A DNA stretch of 64,000 bases from Gigaspora rosea (GCA_003550325.1 QKWP01001122.1:65232-129231), one strand, 5' to 3'. Positions 23,147 to 35,499 are shown, counted from the stretch's first letter. The notes: generated by a model not told the origin, from the letters alone. Program-made: numbers and translations.

Positions 23147-24150
23147 AAAGATAAAACTTTTTAATTTTTTTATTACAGTATTTATACTCTATTACAGCAC
23201 TTAAAACTATTACAGCACTTGCAACTATTACAGCATTTTATAGCAATATAGCACATTACAACTTTGAACATTAGTTGTAATACTGTTGTAATTAAGGTTG
23301 CAACCCAGATTGTAATCTGTAATGTCTGTAATTATTATTTACAGCCAGCAACCTTATTTTATTTTACTTAAAATTTGAAGAAAAAAAGTGTAAATTTGAC
23401 TTTTCTAATCAAAAATTCAAAATTATGTATCTATTCTCTAAATTTCAAGTACAATAAAAATAATTTTGCTGATTTGATGTATTTTTAGGTGCTGACTAAG
23501 TTTACTTAGTGCACAAAGTTAAAATTAATTAATAAAAATTTGTGAATTATAAGATTTTAATAATTGTCATAGCTGATGCTGAAGTTGGCTAATACTAAAG
23601 CTTTGACTTATTCTGATATAAAATTTTAAAATTTTTTTAAATGTTGTTTTGTTTTTGTCTTATAGAATTAGAGTAGGGTTTGGTGTAAATTTTATATTTA
23701 TAGAGTATATGTGGATTTTAGCAGGGCTTATAGTTTCCAATTGAGACTTTGAGCTTCAGCATCAGCCAACTTCAGCATTAGCTGTGACAATAATTAATTC
23801 TAGCTTCATGTACCAAATAAACTTGTAAAAAACTAAAAAATAACTTTGATGCATTGTTAGTAAATTTTTTACTAAGTAAATCAATCTTTATTAATAAAAT
23901 ATTTTTGTTCATCATTATAAGTTCTATTTATTTCTAAATTTTCATAAAAATTAGATAATTTTTTATTAATTGATTTTTATAAAATTTGTTTTTGTACCAA
24001 AAAAATCTATTATAATAGCAATAAGATTTTTACAAATAACTATAATAAAAAATTATTTGATTTTTATAAAAATTTAAATATAAATAAAGTCTATTATAGC
24101 AAACAAAATTGTTTTAATAATGAAAGTTAATTTACTTAATAAAAAAAGCT
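23147..24150. other. Repeat-rich AT DNA, no gene seen
   Basis: Contains TATTACAGCACTT words (23170-23270), a short AAGGTTGCAACCCA..GCAACCTTA inverted pair near 23295-23352, and relatives of the 19.7-20.1 kb repeat. The words GCTGATGCTGAAGTTGGCTA (23571) and GCATCAGCCAACTTCAGCAT (23758) are inverted. Confidence 0.4.
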
Positions 24151-24568
24151 ACTATTAGCAGTGTTGTTACGAGCCTTAAGTCCAATAAAAAATTATTAGT
24201 TCTAGCCCTCATGTCCAATTGAACATATGGCTAATTGACAAGTGGCTAATTAACCTTAGTTGTTGTCCACATGTCCAATTGACCAATTAGCCATATGTTC
24301 AATTGGACATAAAGGCTAGGGCTAATTGGACATATATATAAATATCTTTATAATTAATAATACTGTATATATATATTTGCAATAAAAATAATTTGCACAG
24401 ACTATTTAAAATATATAATTTTTATATAAACTTGTGAAAATAAGCTTTTAAAAAAAACAAACTATTTTTAAGATCATATAATCAACTATTAGAACTGCTA
24501 AAAGTCTTAAATCAAGAACATTTGGCTTCTAAAAAAGAAGTATTAATATCAAATTGTTATTATATATA

Positions 24569-24757
24569 TAGTCAACTCTTTCTAATCCAAACACTATTAA
24601 ATTCTTTCTAAACCAAACAAAATCTTCTAAAACATTTGTAAATTTATTATAAAGTTCAGGTTAGCTAATAATAACTCTTTGAGAACCAAATCTAAAAAAT
24701 TTTTTACATATAAAAATCCTTAAAGAACATTTTTGATAGAATAGAGAAAGTTGACTG
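24569..24757. mobile_element. mariner-like MITE, TA-flanked
   Basis: Ends TAGTCAACTCTTTCT and the inverse of AGAAAGTTGACTG, with TA outside both (24567-24568, 24758-24759). 189 bp, no frame. The ends recall those of 62220-62388. Confidence 0.5.
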
Positions 24758-25382
24758 TATACTGTATATATTCTATTAACAAAATATATAAATAATAATA
24801 TAGTAAAATTGTTTAATGTTATTTATAGAGCAATCCTTGTTTCTTGTAGTTATAAAGTTTTGTTGTATACTTTTGTAGAATTAATTAGAAGAACATAAAA
24901 ATAGAATAGAAAATAATTAATGGGTATCTGTAAGCTCTTTGTACTAAATTTAGTACAGTTTAAAAAAATTATTTTACAACAATAAAAAATAATTTTTACT
25001 TAAAACTTTGCTAAAATATACTTTAATACTAATATTTTTTTCATTCAAAATTTTAGTATAAGTTATATATAAAAATTTTGTATAAATTAACTTTAACCAA
25101 AACTTATATTTTGCCAAATTTGCTATACTAAAGTTAGTACAGTAGAAAAAAAATAATTAAAAATACAAATTTATAATATAATAATAAAAATAATAAAAAT
25201 ATAAATTATTTTTAATCTATATTTGATTTTAAAAGTATAAAAAAAATTATTAAAATAAAATTACTAGATTTTTATAAGGTGATACAAATCCAAAAATGGC
25301 TAAATTTACTTATATAATTTATAATAGTAAACTAATAGTAAATTTATAGTAAATTCAATTTAAGAGAGTAAAAATAAATTAA

Positions 25383-25886
25383 TGGTTTGGATTTACTGTT
25401 TTGTACTAAATTTAGTACATTTTGCAAAATGCATAAAAAATCCAAAAAATTAAAAAACTCAATTTTTTTTATATACAAAAATCTGATAAATCTTCAAAAA
25501 TTGTTTAGCAAAATTTTTTTTTATATTAATAATAAAATTATTAAGAAAAAAATTTTTTAATAACCTTAATTTTTGTATAACAATGCCTGTACTAAGTTAA
25601 GTACATTTCCATCTGTATTTTTATTATAAAATTACTAGTAATTTTCAAATTGTGGCTTAGCACAAAAAATTTTTTCTAAAAAAAAGAACTTTTTAGAAAA
25701 AAAATCATATAAAATCAAAAATAAGACTTAAAGTTATCAAACTTTTTAGACATAATGCTTCATATCTAACAAATTATAAAGAGTTATTAAAATCATAATT
25801 AATAATTAAAATTAGCAGATAATCAGGTTTAAAATGTGTCATAATTTAGTACTTTGTACTAAATTTAGACGGGTAAATCCTATCCA
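25383..25886. mobile_element. TTAA-flanked element, 504 bp
   Basis: Left end TGGTTTGGATTTAC, right end (inverted) TGGATAGGATTTAC, with TTAA at 25379-25382 and 25887-25890. It contains GTACTAAATTTAGTAC near 25403 and related palindromes near 25590 and 25848. Same family as 17238-18067. Nested in 24921-31691. Confidence 0.5.
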
Positions 25887-26194
25887 TTAATATTAAAAAA
25901 TTTTACTAAGCCAATATAGATTAAATTTTAACGAGTTATAAAGCTAGCTTTTCTGATTATAGTAAAAATAAATTTATTAAAATTAACTAAAAATTTTATA
26001 AAAATTTATAGATTTTAGTTTTTTTTAAAATTCAGCAATCCTGCCTTCTGTGTCTATAGACTTTATTATTATAAAAACCTAGGTTTATATACATCAAGAT
26101 TCTATTCTAACAGAAAGCTCACCCAACTTTACGTCCAGGTGCGACCTGCCTAGCAATTATTTGCCTCGATTAGGATCCTCAACTTACTGAGGAT

Positions 26195-27519
26195 ATGTCT
26201 CCTCCTGTCACCGGCTGGCAATCGCTTGCTATATCAGTTTTGCCAAATATCTTAGAGTCCGAATACTTGAATTTAATCCAAGATGACCAAGTTGGTTTGG
26301 CCCCCTCTTTGATTAAATTGCCTATGTTTGACTCTGCCAGAACCCTCGCTCCATTTTTTCATTTTATTTTTTACCTTAGGCTTTGCTCTGTAGCCTTTCC
26401 ATTTTCGCGAATTTGAGCGCTGTTTTCTTTTCCTTTTGCCTTCTTATTCTGTCGTTTATCTCGGCCTTCTCTTTTCGCTAAGGTGGTTATTCCCTCTGTT
26501 TTTTCCCATTCATTTTGGAATTCACACCTGAAATTCCAGATGTGCTGTCGAAATCTCACGCTAATGGTCTCGACAATTATGTCCAAGGCTCTTCTGATCG
26601 CTGCCTGGATCTTTATTAGGCTTTCCACATTTTTCTTCCACTGCTGAAGTATAAGACCTTGAATTAGATGACTTCTCGTTACTATCCTTTCTTCTTCATT
26701 TTCACTTTAGATTCTTCTTTCTAGATCTTGTAACACTATATTTTTATACATACTACATTCCTCCTGTAACATGTTTTTCACTTCTTCGCATGTCTCTTTT
26801 TCTATCATTTTCCAAATTCCCTGGTAGTCCTTGTATCTTACCAAGTGATCTAACGTTTCTGGCTCCTGCTAACAGGTCACACAACTGTCCGTTTTGTATA
26901 GGTCCGGCCTTCTTGTTTTCAGCTCTACCATTGTTGGCAGAAGGCCGTTAAAGCACTTCGTTCTAAAAACCCATTCTCTATTTTTTCTTTCATCTATGCA
27001 TTTTCTTTCCTTATACTTCTCTATAAAACGCTATGTTTCCTTCCAATCTATATTACCCTCCTCTTTTTCAAAATTTCTTCCTTCAAATCTCTTGAGACCC
27101 ACCTATTCTGCATCCTGAATTGCTAATGCTACTTGACTCATAAACTTTCTGATCAAGCTATCAATTATAAAGTTTCTTCAGTATGGAACTACTTGCTGAA
27201 TCCTGGTCCAGGGCCACTTGACACTTATAACAATGCTGCTTTTGGCCCCATTCTTCGCAAGTCTATCTGCTTCTTCATTTTCTTCGATTCCGCTATGCCC
27301 CTTAACCTTGTGTAGCTCTACCTTCAACTTTTTAATTTCCTGTATTCGTATAATTTGCCACAACAAGCTTGCATTCTGCATCTTAAGACAGCTTCTCAGT
27401 TTCTTTAAGTTCTTGGTTTTCCTAATCGCCTATATTGCTGCAAGACTATCTGTGTATATCTGCACCTTTGCTCCTTCTGGGACTGCGAGAAGCAGAGTCC
27501 ATATTGCTCCCAACTCCGC
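26195..27519 (-). pseudogene. LINE RNase H end and C-terminal zinc motif
   Basis: Continues the frame: AELGAIW, YTDSLAAI then TAG (27432), and VKGHSGIEENEEADRLAK (RNase H motifs with Glu, Asp, His and Asp). Further on, CVTC..PETLDHL recalls the C-x2-C..H knuckle seen intact in the sister copy as CIICWKE..MDHLAEC. A Lys/Glu-rich tail follows at 26628-26371 and a short KPTWSSWIKF end. Several stops; not functional. Confidence 0.7.
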
Positions 27520-29517
27520 TCAGGTCGATGAGGGCCACTCTTCCAACCTACAACAAAAAGTTTCTTTGCTTTGATTTATTTGCGCATCTACAACGTTAAA
27601 TGCCACCCAACCTATTCCCATTTGAGCACCTTTATTCTCTAAGTTCATTAGCGACCCATCTGTGAAAGCTTTTATTGTTTTCCATGGACTCATTCTTTTT
27701 GATATAGTCTCTAGCTCATTTATTGCCTCCTGACCTATGATGTTAGCTCTTATGTACTCTTCATTAAAAGAACTTATAGGTATCCCCACCAAACTCTGTT
27801 CTTCTATCTTCTCGGCCACAGGGCGTTGCTCTGTTATATTTTCCCAAGGAACACCTATTTTTCTGCGTTTCTTGTCAGGGCATTCAAACTTCTCTATCCA
27901 CTTTCTGTTCAACGCTCTTTTTTTGCTATGTGCCTTTATACTTGCTTGACAAGACGTAGCAGCTTCTGCTTCCTTGTCTTTTAGTTCACACCCTGCGCAT
28001 TGTCTGATTATGGTAAGGCCTTGCTCGTCTACAGAATCCTTTTCCCAATGTTCTACAAGGAACTCTTGTGAGGTTTTCTTCTTCATGATCTTTCCCAATT
28101 CCGTTTTGTTGCTTCCTTTCCCAAAGACTAGCCATTCTTGTCTTCGTCTATCATTGCTAATTGTCTCCAGATTGGCTTTCATATGCAGGAAATTTACTTT
28201 CTTCTGCGGGGCTTTCAGCTTCCTGCTCAACGGGTCCTCTAGTAGACTTGATTCGAGACTTCTATACCACTCAGGTACCCTTCCCTTTGCTGAGATACCT
28301 CTTATTTGTTTGACTTGCTTCCATGTAAGCATTCTCTCGCTTTCTATATCCAAAAGCTGCTCCAAAAAGAAGACATTCAATCTTCTTTCTTTTAGGAAGT
28401 TCTGCAGTTCTTTTCCGCTAACCAAGCCTACAATTTCTGTTCCCGTTCCTTCTATTTTACATTTCATTTCTAGTTCCTCCGACCTAAAACTTATATTCAG
28501 TTTCTTTGCTTCAAGCACTATCTTGCAAACTAGATTGTTTTTAACCTTGCATTTCTCTATTCTTCCTTCTTCTAAGCCCAAAATGCAGGTTGTGCTTTTA
28601 CAATTTAGCTGCGCCTGTTTTAGCCTTAGCCACACTGCTCGTCCCACATCACTTTTATTATTTAGCCTTGATGTTATTTCTGTGAAATGATGAGCTAGTT
28701 GATTTTGCCAAATCGACTTTACTCCAACAATATTCTGGTGTGTTAACGTAGAATTCGGAGTTGTCTTCATCATTCCTGCTTTATTTTTGATCAGTATTAG
28801 AAGGGGACTTTGCAACTTTTCGCAATTTTCACGTGATAGGAAGCAGTGCTGCAGTCTATATTCTAGTCGCGGTAATAGTACTACATTGTTTATATATGCC
28901 ATATGCACTAGTGAGGCCTTCTTTCTTTTGATTCCTTTCATAACTGTCAGGACTTCCTCCTTTGCTATTCTAACTGCTTGTATGATTTCTGCTTTTTCGG
29001 ACAGCCACACACCTAAAAACCTCGTCAGGTCTTTCGCCTTTTTACCGCGGACTATTTCGTTCTTTGGCCCAAAAATTATGCCTTCTTGTACTGTATGCTT
29101 GTCATGTGCATTCAGCACTAGTAGTTCTGACTTTTTGCTATTGATCTCTATGTCGTTTACTTTATAGAAATCTTCTGCTACTCTAAGTATCTGTTCTAGC
29201 TCCAATTTATCCCTTGCTAAATATATGGTATCGTCCGCATATGCTAGAACAGGTACCTGTAGATCCTGCACTTCTGCTTCACCCCTTTGCAGATTGAGTA
29301 GCCAGTTTATCTGCATTTTGTAACCTCTGTCCCTTTCTTCTTGAATTTCTACTAGTAGTGGATCGTAGAAGATTTTCCAAACCAGGGGTGATATGACCTC
29401 TCCCTGGTCTATTCCGTCCCCTGCTATAAATTTTTCTGTGTTTCCTACCCCTGTTATAACCTCGATTTCTCTGTTTTTGTACAAATTGATTATAAAATCT
29501 ACTGCTTTTGCTGGAAG
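27520..29517 (-). pseudogene. LINE RT C-terminal part to RNase H start
   Basis: A 654-codon open segment on the minus strand after the MITE. GDGIDQGEVISPLVWKIFYD and AYADDTIYLA (YADD, about residues 82-85 from the Met at 29484) are RT boxes B-C; INSKKSELLVL follows. Then comes a long connector, and the RNase H first motif FTDGS at about residue 607. It ends at TGA (27522) right after WPSST, where the sister LINE continues RAEL. This is the largest open frame in the window. Confidence 0.85.
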
Positions 29518-29525
29518 TTTTATGC

Positions 29526-29812
29526 AGGACCCCGGACATCTCTCATATAGGTCATAACTGGATTTTGACCCAATTTGCTGAAAACGTCAAAATCTATTTA
29601 CTTAAATAACTTCCAATTCAGTAATCAGAATTGAATGAACTTTTTTTGTTAGATGCGCCTCACTGAGAGCTTCATTTTAAAAAAAAGTTCATTCAAATTG
29701 GACCACTGGATGCCAAGATAATTGCCAAAAACTGTTTTTTTGCTTCTTAAATTTTGGGGGTTTTTGCTAAATTGCATAACGTATGACCTCTGTACTATAT
29801 GTCTGGGGTCCT
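29526..29812. mobile_element. MITE inside the LINE, 8-bp TSD
   Basis: Ends AGGACCCC with inverted sequence extending about 30 bp (GGACAT.., AGGTCATA). Flanks TTTTATGC (29518-29525) and TTTTATGT (29813-29820), 7 of 8 equal. It splits the LINE RT. Same end and duplication length as 33453-33633. The interior has an AGTAATCAGAATTGAATGAA hairpin module found in other MITEs. Confidence 0.75.
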
Positions 29813-31040
29813 TTTTATGTGCTCCAATGCTAGCTGCAGCATTTCGATGTTTACTGAATTGAAAGCTTTTTTCATGACCTGGAATAGAATCCAGATTTCT
29901 TTTTTTCCCTTTCTCGCATCTTCCAGTATGCAGTTCATCAAATGCACCGGTGCCGCTGTACCTTCTTTCTGTAATCTGGCGAAGTTTCTTCCTTTAAGAA
30001 TGCCCCTTTCTTTGAGAATTGTCCCTAGTCTGTTATTTAGTACTCTGACTACTGATTTTCTGAAGGTTTTCAATAAAAGAATGTGTCTGACATTGTTCAA
30101 TCTATAACACCACTCTTCCTGTTTGGGTATTGGATACAGCATGCCAAGTTTCCACTTTTTGGGCATACTTCCTTCTTCAAGGCATCTACTTGCTATATAC
30201 TGGAATATCTTTTTTGCGAAAGCACCCGCTTTTTTTAACATTGGGTAGGTAATACCTGACACTCCTGGCGCCGACCTGTTCTTGGTTTGTTCTAGCGCTT
30301 CTTCCCATTCATCCAATAACACCTTATCTAGTAATTGTTCATACCAGTTAGACTCTACTTCTTCTATCGGACAGAACCTTTTTTTCCATCCTTTCGGTAG
30401 ATTTTCTGCCATCGATGACCGTTTTCTGAACTGTTCCACAAAATGTCTTCTTACTTCTTCTAGTACTTTTTTTGGTTCGTTTAATAACTCCTCTTCCTCT
30501 TCTTCTATGCTTTTAACAACTTTATCAATTTGAATCCTTTTCTGTGGCCGATCCAACAAGCTGTCTATCATGCCTCTTTGCCCTTTCACTATCATCTCGT
30601 ACCTGGCTTCTATACAAGTCCTGATTCTTTTTTCATTTTCATTTTTTAAAGCAACTTGCCACTTCTTGGTCAGGACAGTCCACCATATTTCTAGGGATTC
30701 ATATACATTTGAATAGTTATCTAACATATCTAACTTTTACCGCTCCTTGAGCTGTTCTACGAAAGCTTCTAGTTCCGTCACCTCCTGCTGCTTTAACAAT
30801 GTCTTCCCTCTGCTTTTCTTTAACCTTCTACACCACTTTCCTAGTGTGCATATATCCTTTTTTAACTTTTTCGTATCTGCATTCACATATGACATGTCCT
30901 CTATTATAGAAGTTTTCTTCTTTTTTGGGAGTGTGACTGATACTGCTTTCTTTATACTGCTTTCTATGATATCCCACAACTGGTCCAGGGATCTGTTTTC
31001 TAACTCTGATTCTAATTCCTGCTGCTCCGTACAGGCTTCT
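29813..31040 (-). pseudogene. LINE reverse transcriptase, N-terminal part, broken
   Basis: The same frame runs from about 31040 through 30979-30737 (ends TAA) and 30727 to 29813. RT landmarks: SAPGVSGITYPMLK, NNVRHILLLKTFRK, GTAAPVHLM and VMKKAFNSV. In the last, the catalytic Asp of the first RT box is Val and the second Asp is Asn (sister copy: DMKKAFDSV), so this copy is inactive. The frame is stopped by the MITE at 29526-29812. The 295 bp of MITE plus duplication account for the frame change to the next segment. Confidence 0.8.
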
Positions 31041-32782
31041 GGATTTTAGTTTTTATAATTATATATTTTTTTAAATCTATATATATATATATATACGTAT
31101 ATATGTATGAACTAAATATAAAAATCTTTGTAACTCAGTGAGTTTTTGGTCAAATTTAATGATTTTATTATCATTAGAATCAGAAAAACTAGCTCTACAA
31201 ACTTAAAAACAATTTATAACTATTATATTAATAAAATATTTGATAATTATAAATTAGTTTAAAACTTTAAAAATTAATTAAATTTTTTAATAAAAATTTT
31301 TAGTTTAAAAATTTAATTTTATTATAAATTATTATAAAATATTAAAAATATTTTACAAAAAAAATTAATTTATATTAAATATTTTATATTAAAAATAGTT
31401 TTATTAAAATTTAATAATAAAATTTTTAAATTTTATTATAAGTAAAATTTTGTATTAGACTTTAATAATTTTTTATTTTTAAATTCATTTTTGGGTTAAT
31501 AAATAACAATAAATATAAATTTTATCAAAAAAATATGCTTCTAAAATTACAAGTAGGTTAAATAGATATATATTTATCTATTATAAAAATTTGATATAAG
31601 GTTAATAATCAAATTTTTTCTAAATTTCAGTTTTTTAACTGTACTAAATTAAGCTTTTTGTACTAAATTTAGTATAGCTTACGGATACCCATTAATTTAA
31701 TTAATAATATGTATATAATATTAGTTATTGTACATAAAAATAAATAATTTTGATAAGTTAAAAGAAGTTTATATTATATAACTTGATAATTATTAAATAA
31801 TTAATTTGTAGTCAATTTTGTATATATAAAAATAGAAAATAAAAGTTAATTATTCTTTTTTATTCAAAATATACATATTAGTAGAAGTTGAAAGTAATAT
31901 TTTTATGTATAAGTATTTGTCTTTGGCTTATAGCACATATACCAGAAACAAAGAATATGTAATATTATAAAGTATATACTAGAAACAAAATAATATATAA
32001 TGTAGCAGATTAAAATTAAAAAGAAATTATAATATAAAATCTCAAAAATTAAACTTTTTTGGGGTGCATTTTTTAGGGTTAGGGTTTATTTAAAGCAAAG
32101 TTATATTAAACAAGTATTTGTGAGTTTTAGAAGATCAGCAATTTAAGTAACAAATATAGATTTTATTTTAAATTATGATCTGTGACATATAATATTTCAA
32201 GGTATACAATGCATTAAATATAATGAAACTTGAAATTCTGCATTTAAACTTTATATTATATAGCTACAATAATAATAAAATTTTAAAGCAATGTTGTATT
32301 TAAATAAGCTATATCTAATATATATTAAAAACTCTTCAATTAAGTATCTTTAGAAGCTTTTTTATTTAATTAACTAATGTTATCAAATAATATACTTTTA
32401 TAAAATTAATTTAAAAGTATATAAATTAATAGGTTAAAGCTCAATTTTTAATTGATAAAAAAAAGTTTTAATAGGTTTTTATTGTTATAAAAAAAAGGTT
32501 GACCTCTTTTTTTTGTTATAAACTTGTCTGCTTGATTCAAATTTTATTATTATATCTGAAATTATATAATAAATTATTAGCAAGAATTGCTTTAATTAGT
32601 TATAGTATTTATATATTTTTAATATCCTTTTCAGTATTATATTATTAGAGTTAGCATTTTTTTACCTAAGGCCAATTGGACTTATAAAGTCCAATCCAAA
32701 TTTATTAGCCCTTTTAGCCTTAAGTCCAATTAGCCCTGTCCAATTAGATGTGTCCAATTGGACATGTCCAATAACAACACTG

Positions 32783-33452
32783 ACTATTAGCATACTGCAA
32801 TTAGGTTTTATTAAAACTTAAAATTAAAAATTTTTATTTTTTTGTTGTATTAGCATTTAACACATTTATTAGCTAATTTATAGATAACAGATATCATCAT
32901 ATGATATGACAGATTTCTAATATCTAGAAATAAAGTACACTTTGACAATAATTAAAAAAATTTTATTAAAACAAAAAATAAAATTTAATTGATGATTTAC
33001 AAATATATAAGAACAGCTATAAAAGAGATTTTTATAATGAAATATGGTAATACAAAAATAACCTTTCCTATAATTATACATGATTTTAAATTTAAATTGT
33101 TTGTAACTTTTGATATACTAAACCAATTTTATAAATCTTACTACCATTAAAATCACAAAAACTAGATTTACAATTTTTATTAGAAGCTCATAAGAACTTA
33201 ACTTAATAAAAAATTAACTTTTTGTTGTAGAAATGGGTGTTTTTTGTATTATAATATATCGTTATAAAAATTTATTATTAGCATTCTCATTTATTCACAG
33301 ATCATCTATTAATTAATATTAAAATTAGAGTTAAGGTCTAGAATAGATTAAAAGTATAGTTGATACTAAAATTTCACAAGAAATATTTTTATTAGAACTC
33401 CAAAGATGGTTTCAAGTCAAATTTTTAATTAATAGAAAGGGTATAATAGGAC
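32783..33452. other. AT-rich intergenic DNA, no gene seen
   Basis: Begins with the right copy of the ACTATTAG duplication. The word AAATCACAAAAACTAGATTTACAA near 33161 belongs to a module that recurs in several MITEs. No coding frame. Confidence 0.4.
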
Positions 33453-33633
33453 AGGACCCCGAAGAACTCTGATATAACTTAGAGGTTACTAAAAAAGAAA
33501 ATTTTGCATAGAAATTCATCAAAAATTGCATTTTTATATAGTAAAATTTTAAATTTTGGCCTATTTTATACGCCTATTTGGCTGATATTATACAAACTCA
33601 GATCTAAGTTGTATCAGAGTTCTTCGGGGTCCT
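33453..33633. mobile_element. MITE, 181 bp, exact 8-bp TSD AATAGGAC
   Basis: Inverted ends AGGACCCCGAAGAACTCTGA of about 33 bp. Exact duplications AATAGGAC at 33445-33452 and 33634-33641. It confirms the reading of the LINE-borne MITE at 29526. Confidence 0.85.
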
Positions 33634-33641
33634 AATAGGAC

Positions 33642-34165
33642 TCTAAAATATATATAAATAGATTAGGTATTAGTTTGCTTATTTTAGTATTTTTTATACA
33701 GATCTTTTCTATTTATAGTAATTTTTTGCTTATTTTTGAAATTTTATACAGATCTTTTTATTTTTAGTAATTTTAATTAACCTAACCTATTTATATATAT
33801 TTCAGGATCTTGGTATAATATATTGCAAATGCAATAATTTATAAAACCTATTAAAATTAATAAAATAATTAGTTTAAAGTATAGGGTATTAATGTTTCTA
33901 AATTTATATAAAATAGATTATAAATCAACTTTGTGTAACTAATATTATATAATTTACATATAAATATTATATAATACAACCAATCAGAATTAACAATTCT
34001 TTGTATAACCTCCAGAAAACATATAGCATTTCCAGAAAACTTTGATTATATATAAAAAAAATAGAAAATGGTAATATGATAAAGTTAATATAACAAATAT
34101 AAAAACATTTTTATTTTAATATTAAAAAAATTTTTTTAAACTTTATATATAATTTAGAATTATTT
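33642..34165. other. AT-rich intergenic DNA
   Basis: A partial tandem or inverted repeat of TACAGATCTTTT(C)TATTT..AGTAATTTT lies near 33697-33775. No gene seen. Confidence 0.4.
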
Positions 34166-35306
34166 TTTATATGGTGCACCAAGTCACTTCTCATCAAATT
34201 CTGATTGCGTTTTTAAAGTCTTATAACTATAAAATCTAAAGATTTATTTAATAATTAACCAATAAAAATAAATCTTTATTTTTAGCTCTATCAAACTTAT
34301 TGGTTAAAATTTTTTAAAAAGTCAAAATATCAAAATTATATGAAATTAAAATTTAAAAAATTTATACAATTTATTATGTGAGCTATAAAATTGGCACCTT
34401 GTTGTACATATAATCTATATCAAAATTGGCATCAAATATATTCGATCTATATAAAATTGGTGTGAAAACAATAAATCAGTTCTTGACTAGTTCTAGATCT
34501 TTGTAAGACCAAACTAATAGCATTACATCAATTAAATCAGTCTGAATATCTTTATTCTATAATAATTTTTGATCTTCACAACATATGTATATGTACTATG
34601 TTTAGTGTCAATATATCATAAAATTTTTTAAAGTGATACATAACAATTATAATTGGCATAATCGATTATAATTGATTAATTTAATTTGATTATAATTGTT
34701 TGAGGGGTCATTAATCGATTACTAACTCCAACTGATTATAATCAATTATCGATATATATTGATTTTAATTGGTAATAATCGATAATATAAAAATTCGATT
34801 AATATCGATATTTTAAAAATTCGCAAATTTTAACTAAATTTTAAAACTAGTTTTCTCGATAACTAACAATTAGAATTAGTTCAAATTTTTACTGTAAATA
34901 GTATCGGTATCAGACTATAACATACTAAAATTACAGCAAATTTGACCTGGTAGTTCTTGAGTAATTGCTTGCATACGATAGTTAATTTTTTTAAAAAAAT
35001 TGACTATCGTATGTAAGCAATTACTCAAGAACTACCAGGTCAAATTTGCTAAAATTTTAGTATGTTATAGTCTGATACCGATACTATTTATAGTAAAAAT
35101 TTGAACTAATTCTAATTGTTAGTTATCGAGAAAATTAGGTTTAAAATTAAGCTAAAATTTGCGAATTTTGATTACAAATTTTTATATCCAGCCAAATCTA
35201 AATTTGGCGCATCTTGAATATATCTAGCCAAATTTGGCATACCTTGAATATATCTAGCCAAATTTGGCGCATTTGATGAGAAGTGACTTGGTGCACCATA
35301 TAAAAT
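34166..35306. mobile_element. TIR element, ~1.14 kb, TATGGTGCACC ends
   Basis: Inverted ends TATATGGTGCACCAAGTCAC..TCATCAAA about 34 bp long. It contains a second, complete foldback (34815-35170). The interior otherwise is ATCGATTATAATTGAT-rich. No transposase frame. Confidence 0.65.
34815..35170. mobile_element. Near-perfect 356-bp foldback, nested
   Basis: Two arms of about 178 bp meet at TTTTTTT|AAAAAAA (34992/34993). Arms carry TCAAGAACTACCAGGTCAAA and CGATAACTAACAATTAGAAT in inverse order. A few mismatches only, so it is young or under gene conversion. Confidence 0.8.
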
Positions 35307-35488
35307 TAGTAATATAATATTTTATTTTAAAGTAATATTAATAGATTATACATTGTATCAAAAAGTTATATCTAGCCAAATTTGGCGCATTTGATGAGAA
35401 GTGACTTGGTGCACCATATAAAATTAGTAATATAATATTTTATTTTAAAGTAATATTAATAGATTATACATTGTATCAAAAAGTTTAA
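35254..35488. repeat. 118-bp tandem duplication of the element's right end
   Basis: The right end of the 34166 element plus about 65 bp of flank is duplicated head to tail (about 35254-35371 and 35372-35488), including GGCGCATTTGATGAGAAGTG. Because the flank is included, the duplication postdates the insertion. Confidence 0.75.
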
Positions 35489-35499
35489 ATTTTAAAGAG

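Larger units (their letters stand above)
26024..31041 (-). mobile_element. 5'-truncated LINE with 13-bp TSD
   Basis: Flanked by GATTTTAGTTTTT (26011-26023 and 31042-31054). On the minus strand its 3' end runs into an A tract, as expected for target-primed insertion. The 5' end lies between the endonuclease and RT domains, so the endonuclease is missing. Without the MITE and one duplication the length is about 4.7 kb, close to the sister copy at 38744-50727. Products are listed separately. Confidence 0.85.
24921..31691. mobile_element. TTAA-flanked element, 6.8 kb with inserts
   Basis: Ends TGGGTATCTGTAAGCT and, inverted, TGGGTATCCGTAAGCT (15 of 16 match), with TTAA at 24917-24920 and 31692-31695. 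Both ends carry the palindrome GTACTAAATTTAGTAC close by. Its own sequence is non-coding; most of its length is the smaller relative at 25383 and the LINE at 26024. Confidence 0.6.
24159..32782. mobile_element. Outer hAT-type element, 8-bp TSD ACTATTAG
   Basis: The left end CAGTGTTGTTAC starts at 24159; the right end, its inverse (AACAACACTG), stops at 32782. Exact 8-bp duplications ACTATTAG flank it (24151-24158 and 32783-32790). Only about 24159-24335 and 32655-32782 belong to the original element. Both are made of GTCCAATTGGACAT-type words and contain no transposase, so it was a non-autonomous hAT-like element a few hundred bp long. Everything between is later insertions. Confidence 0.7.

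Noticed and set aside
27974..28690. Plus-strand open frames opposite the LINE (27974-28690, 28787-29167 and others)
   Set aside because: They are antisense shadows of the LINE frame, Ser/Phe-rich, with no family features.
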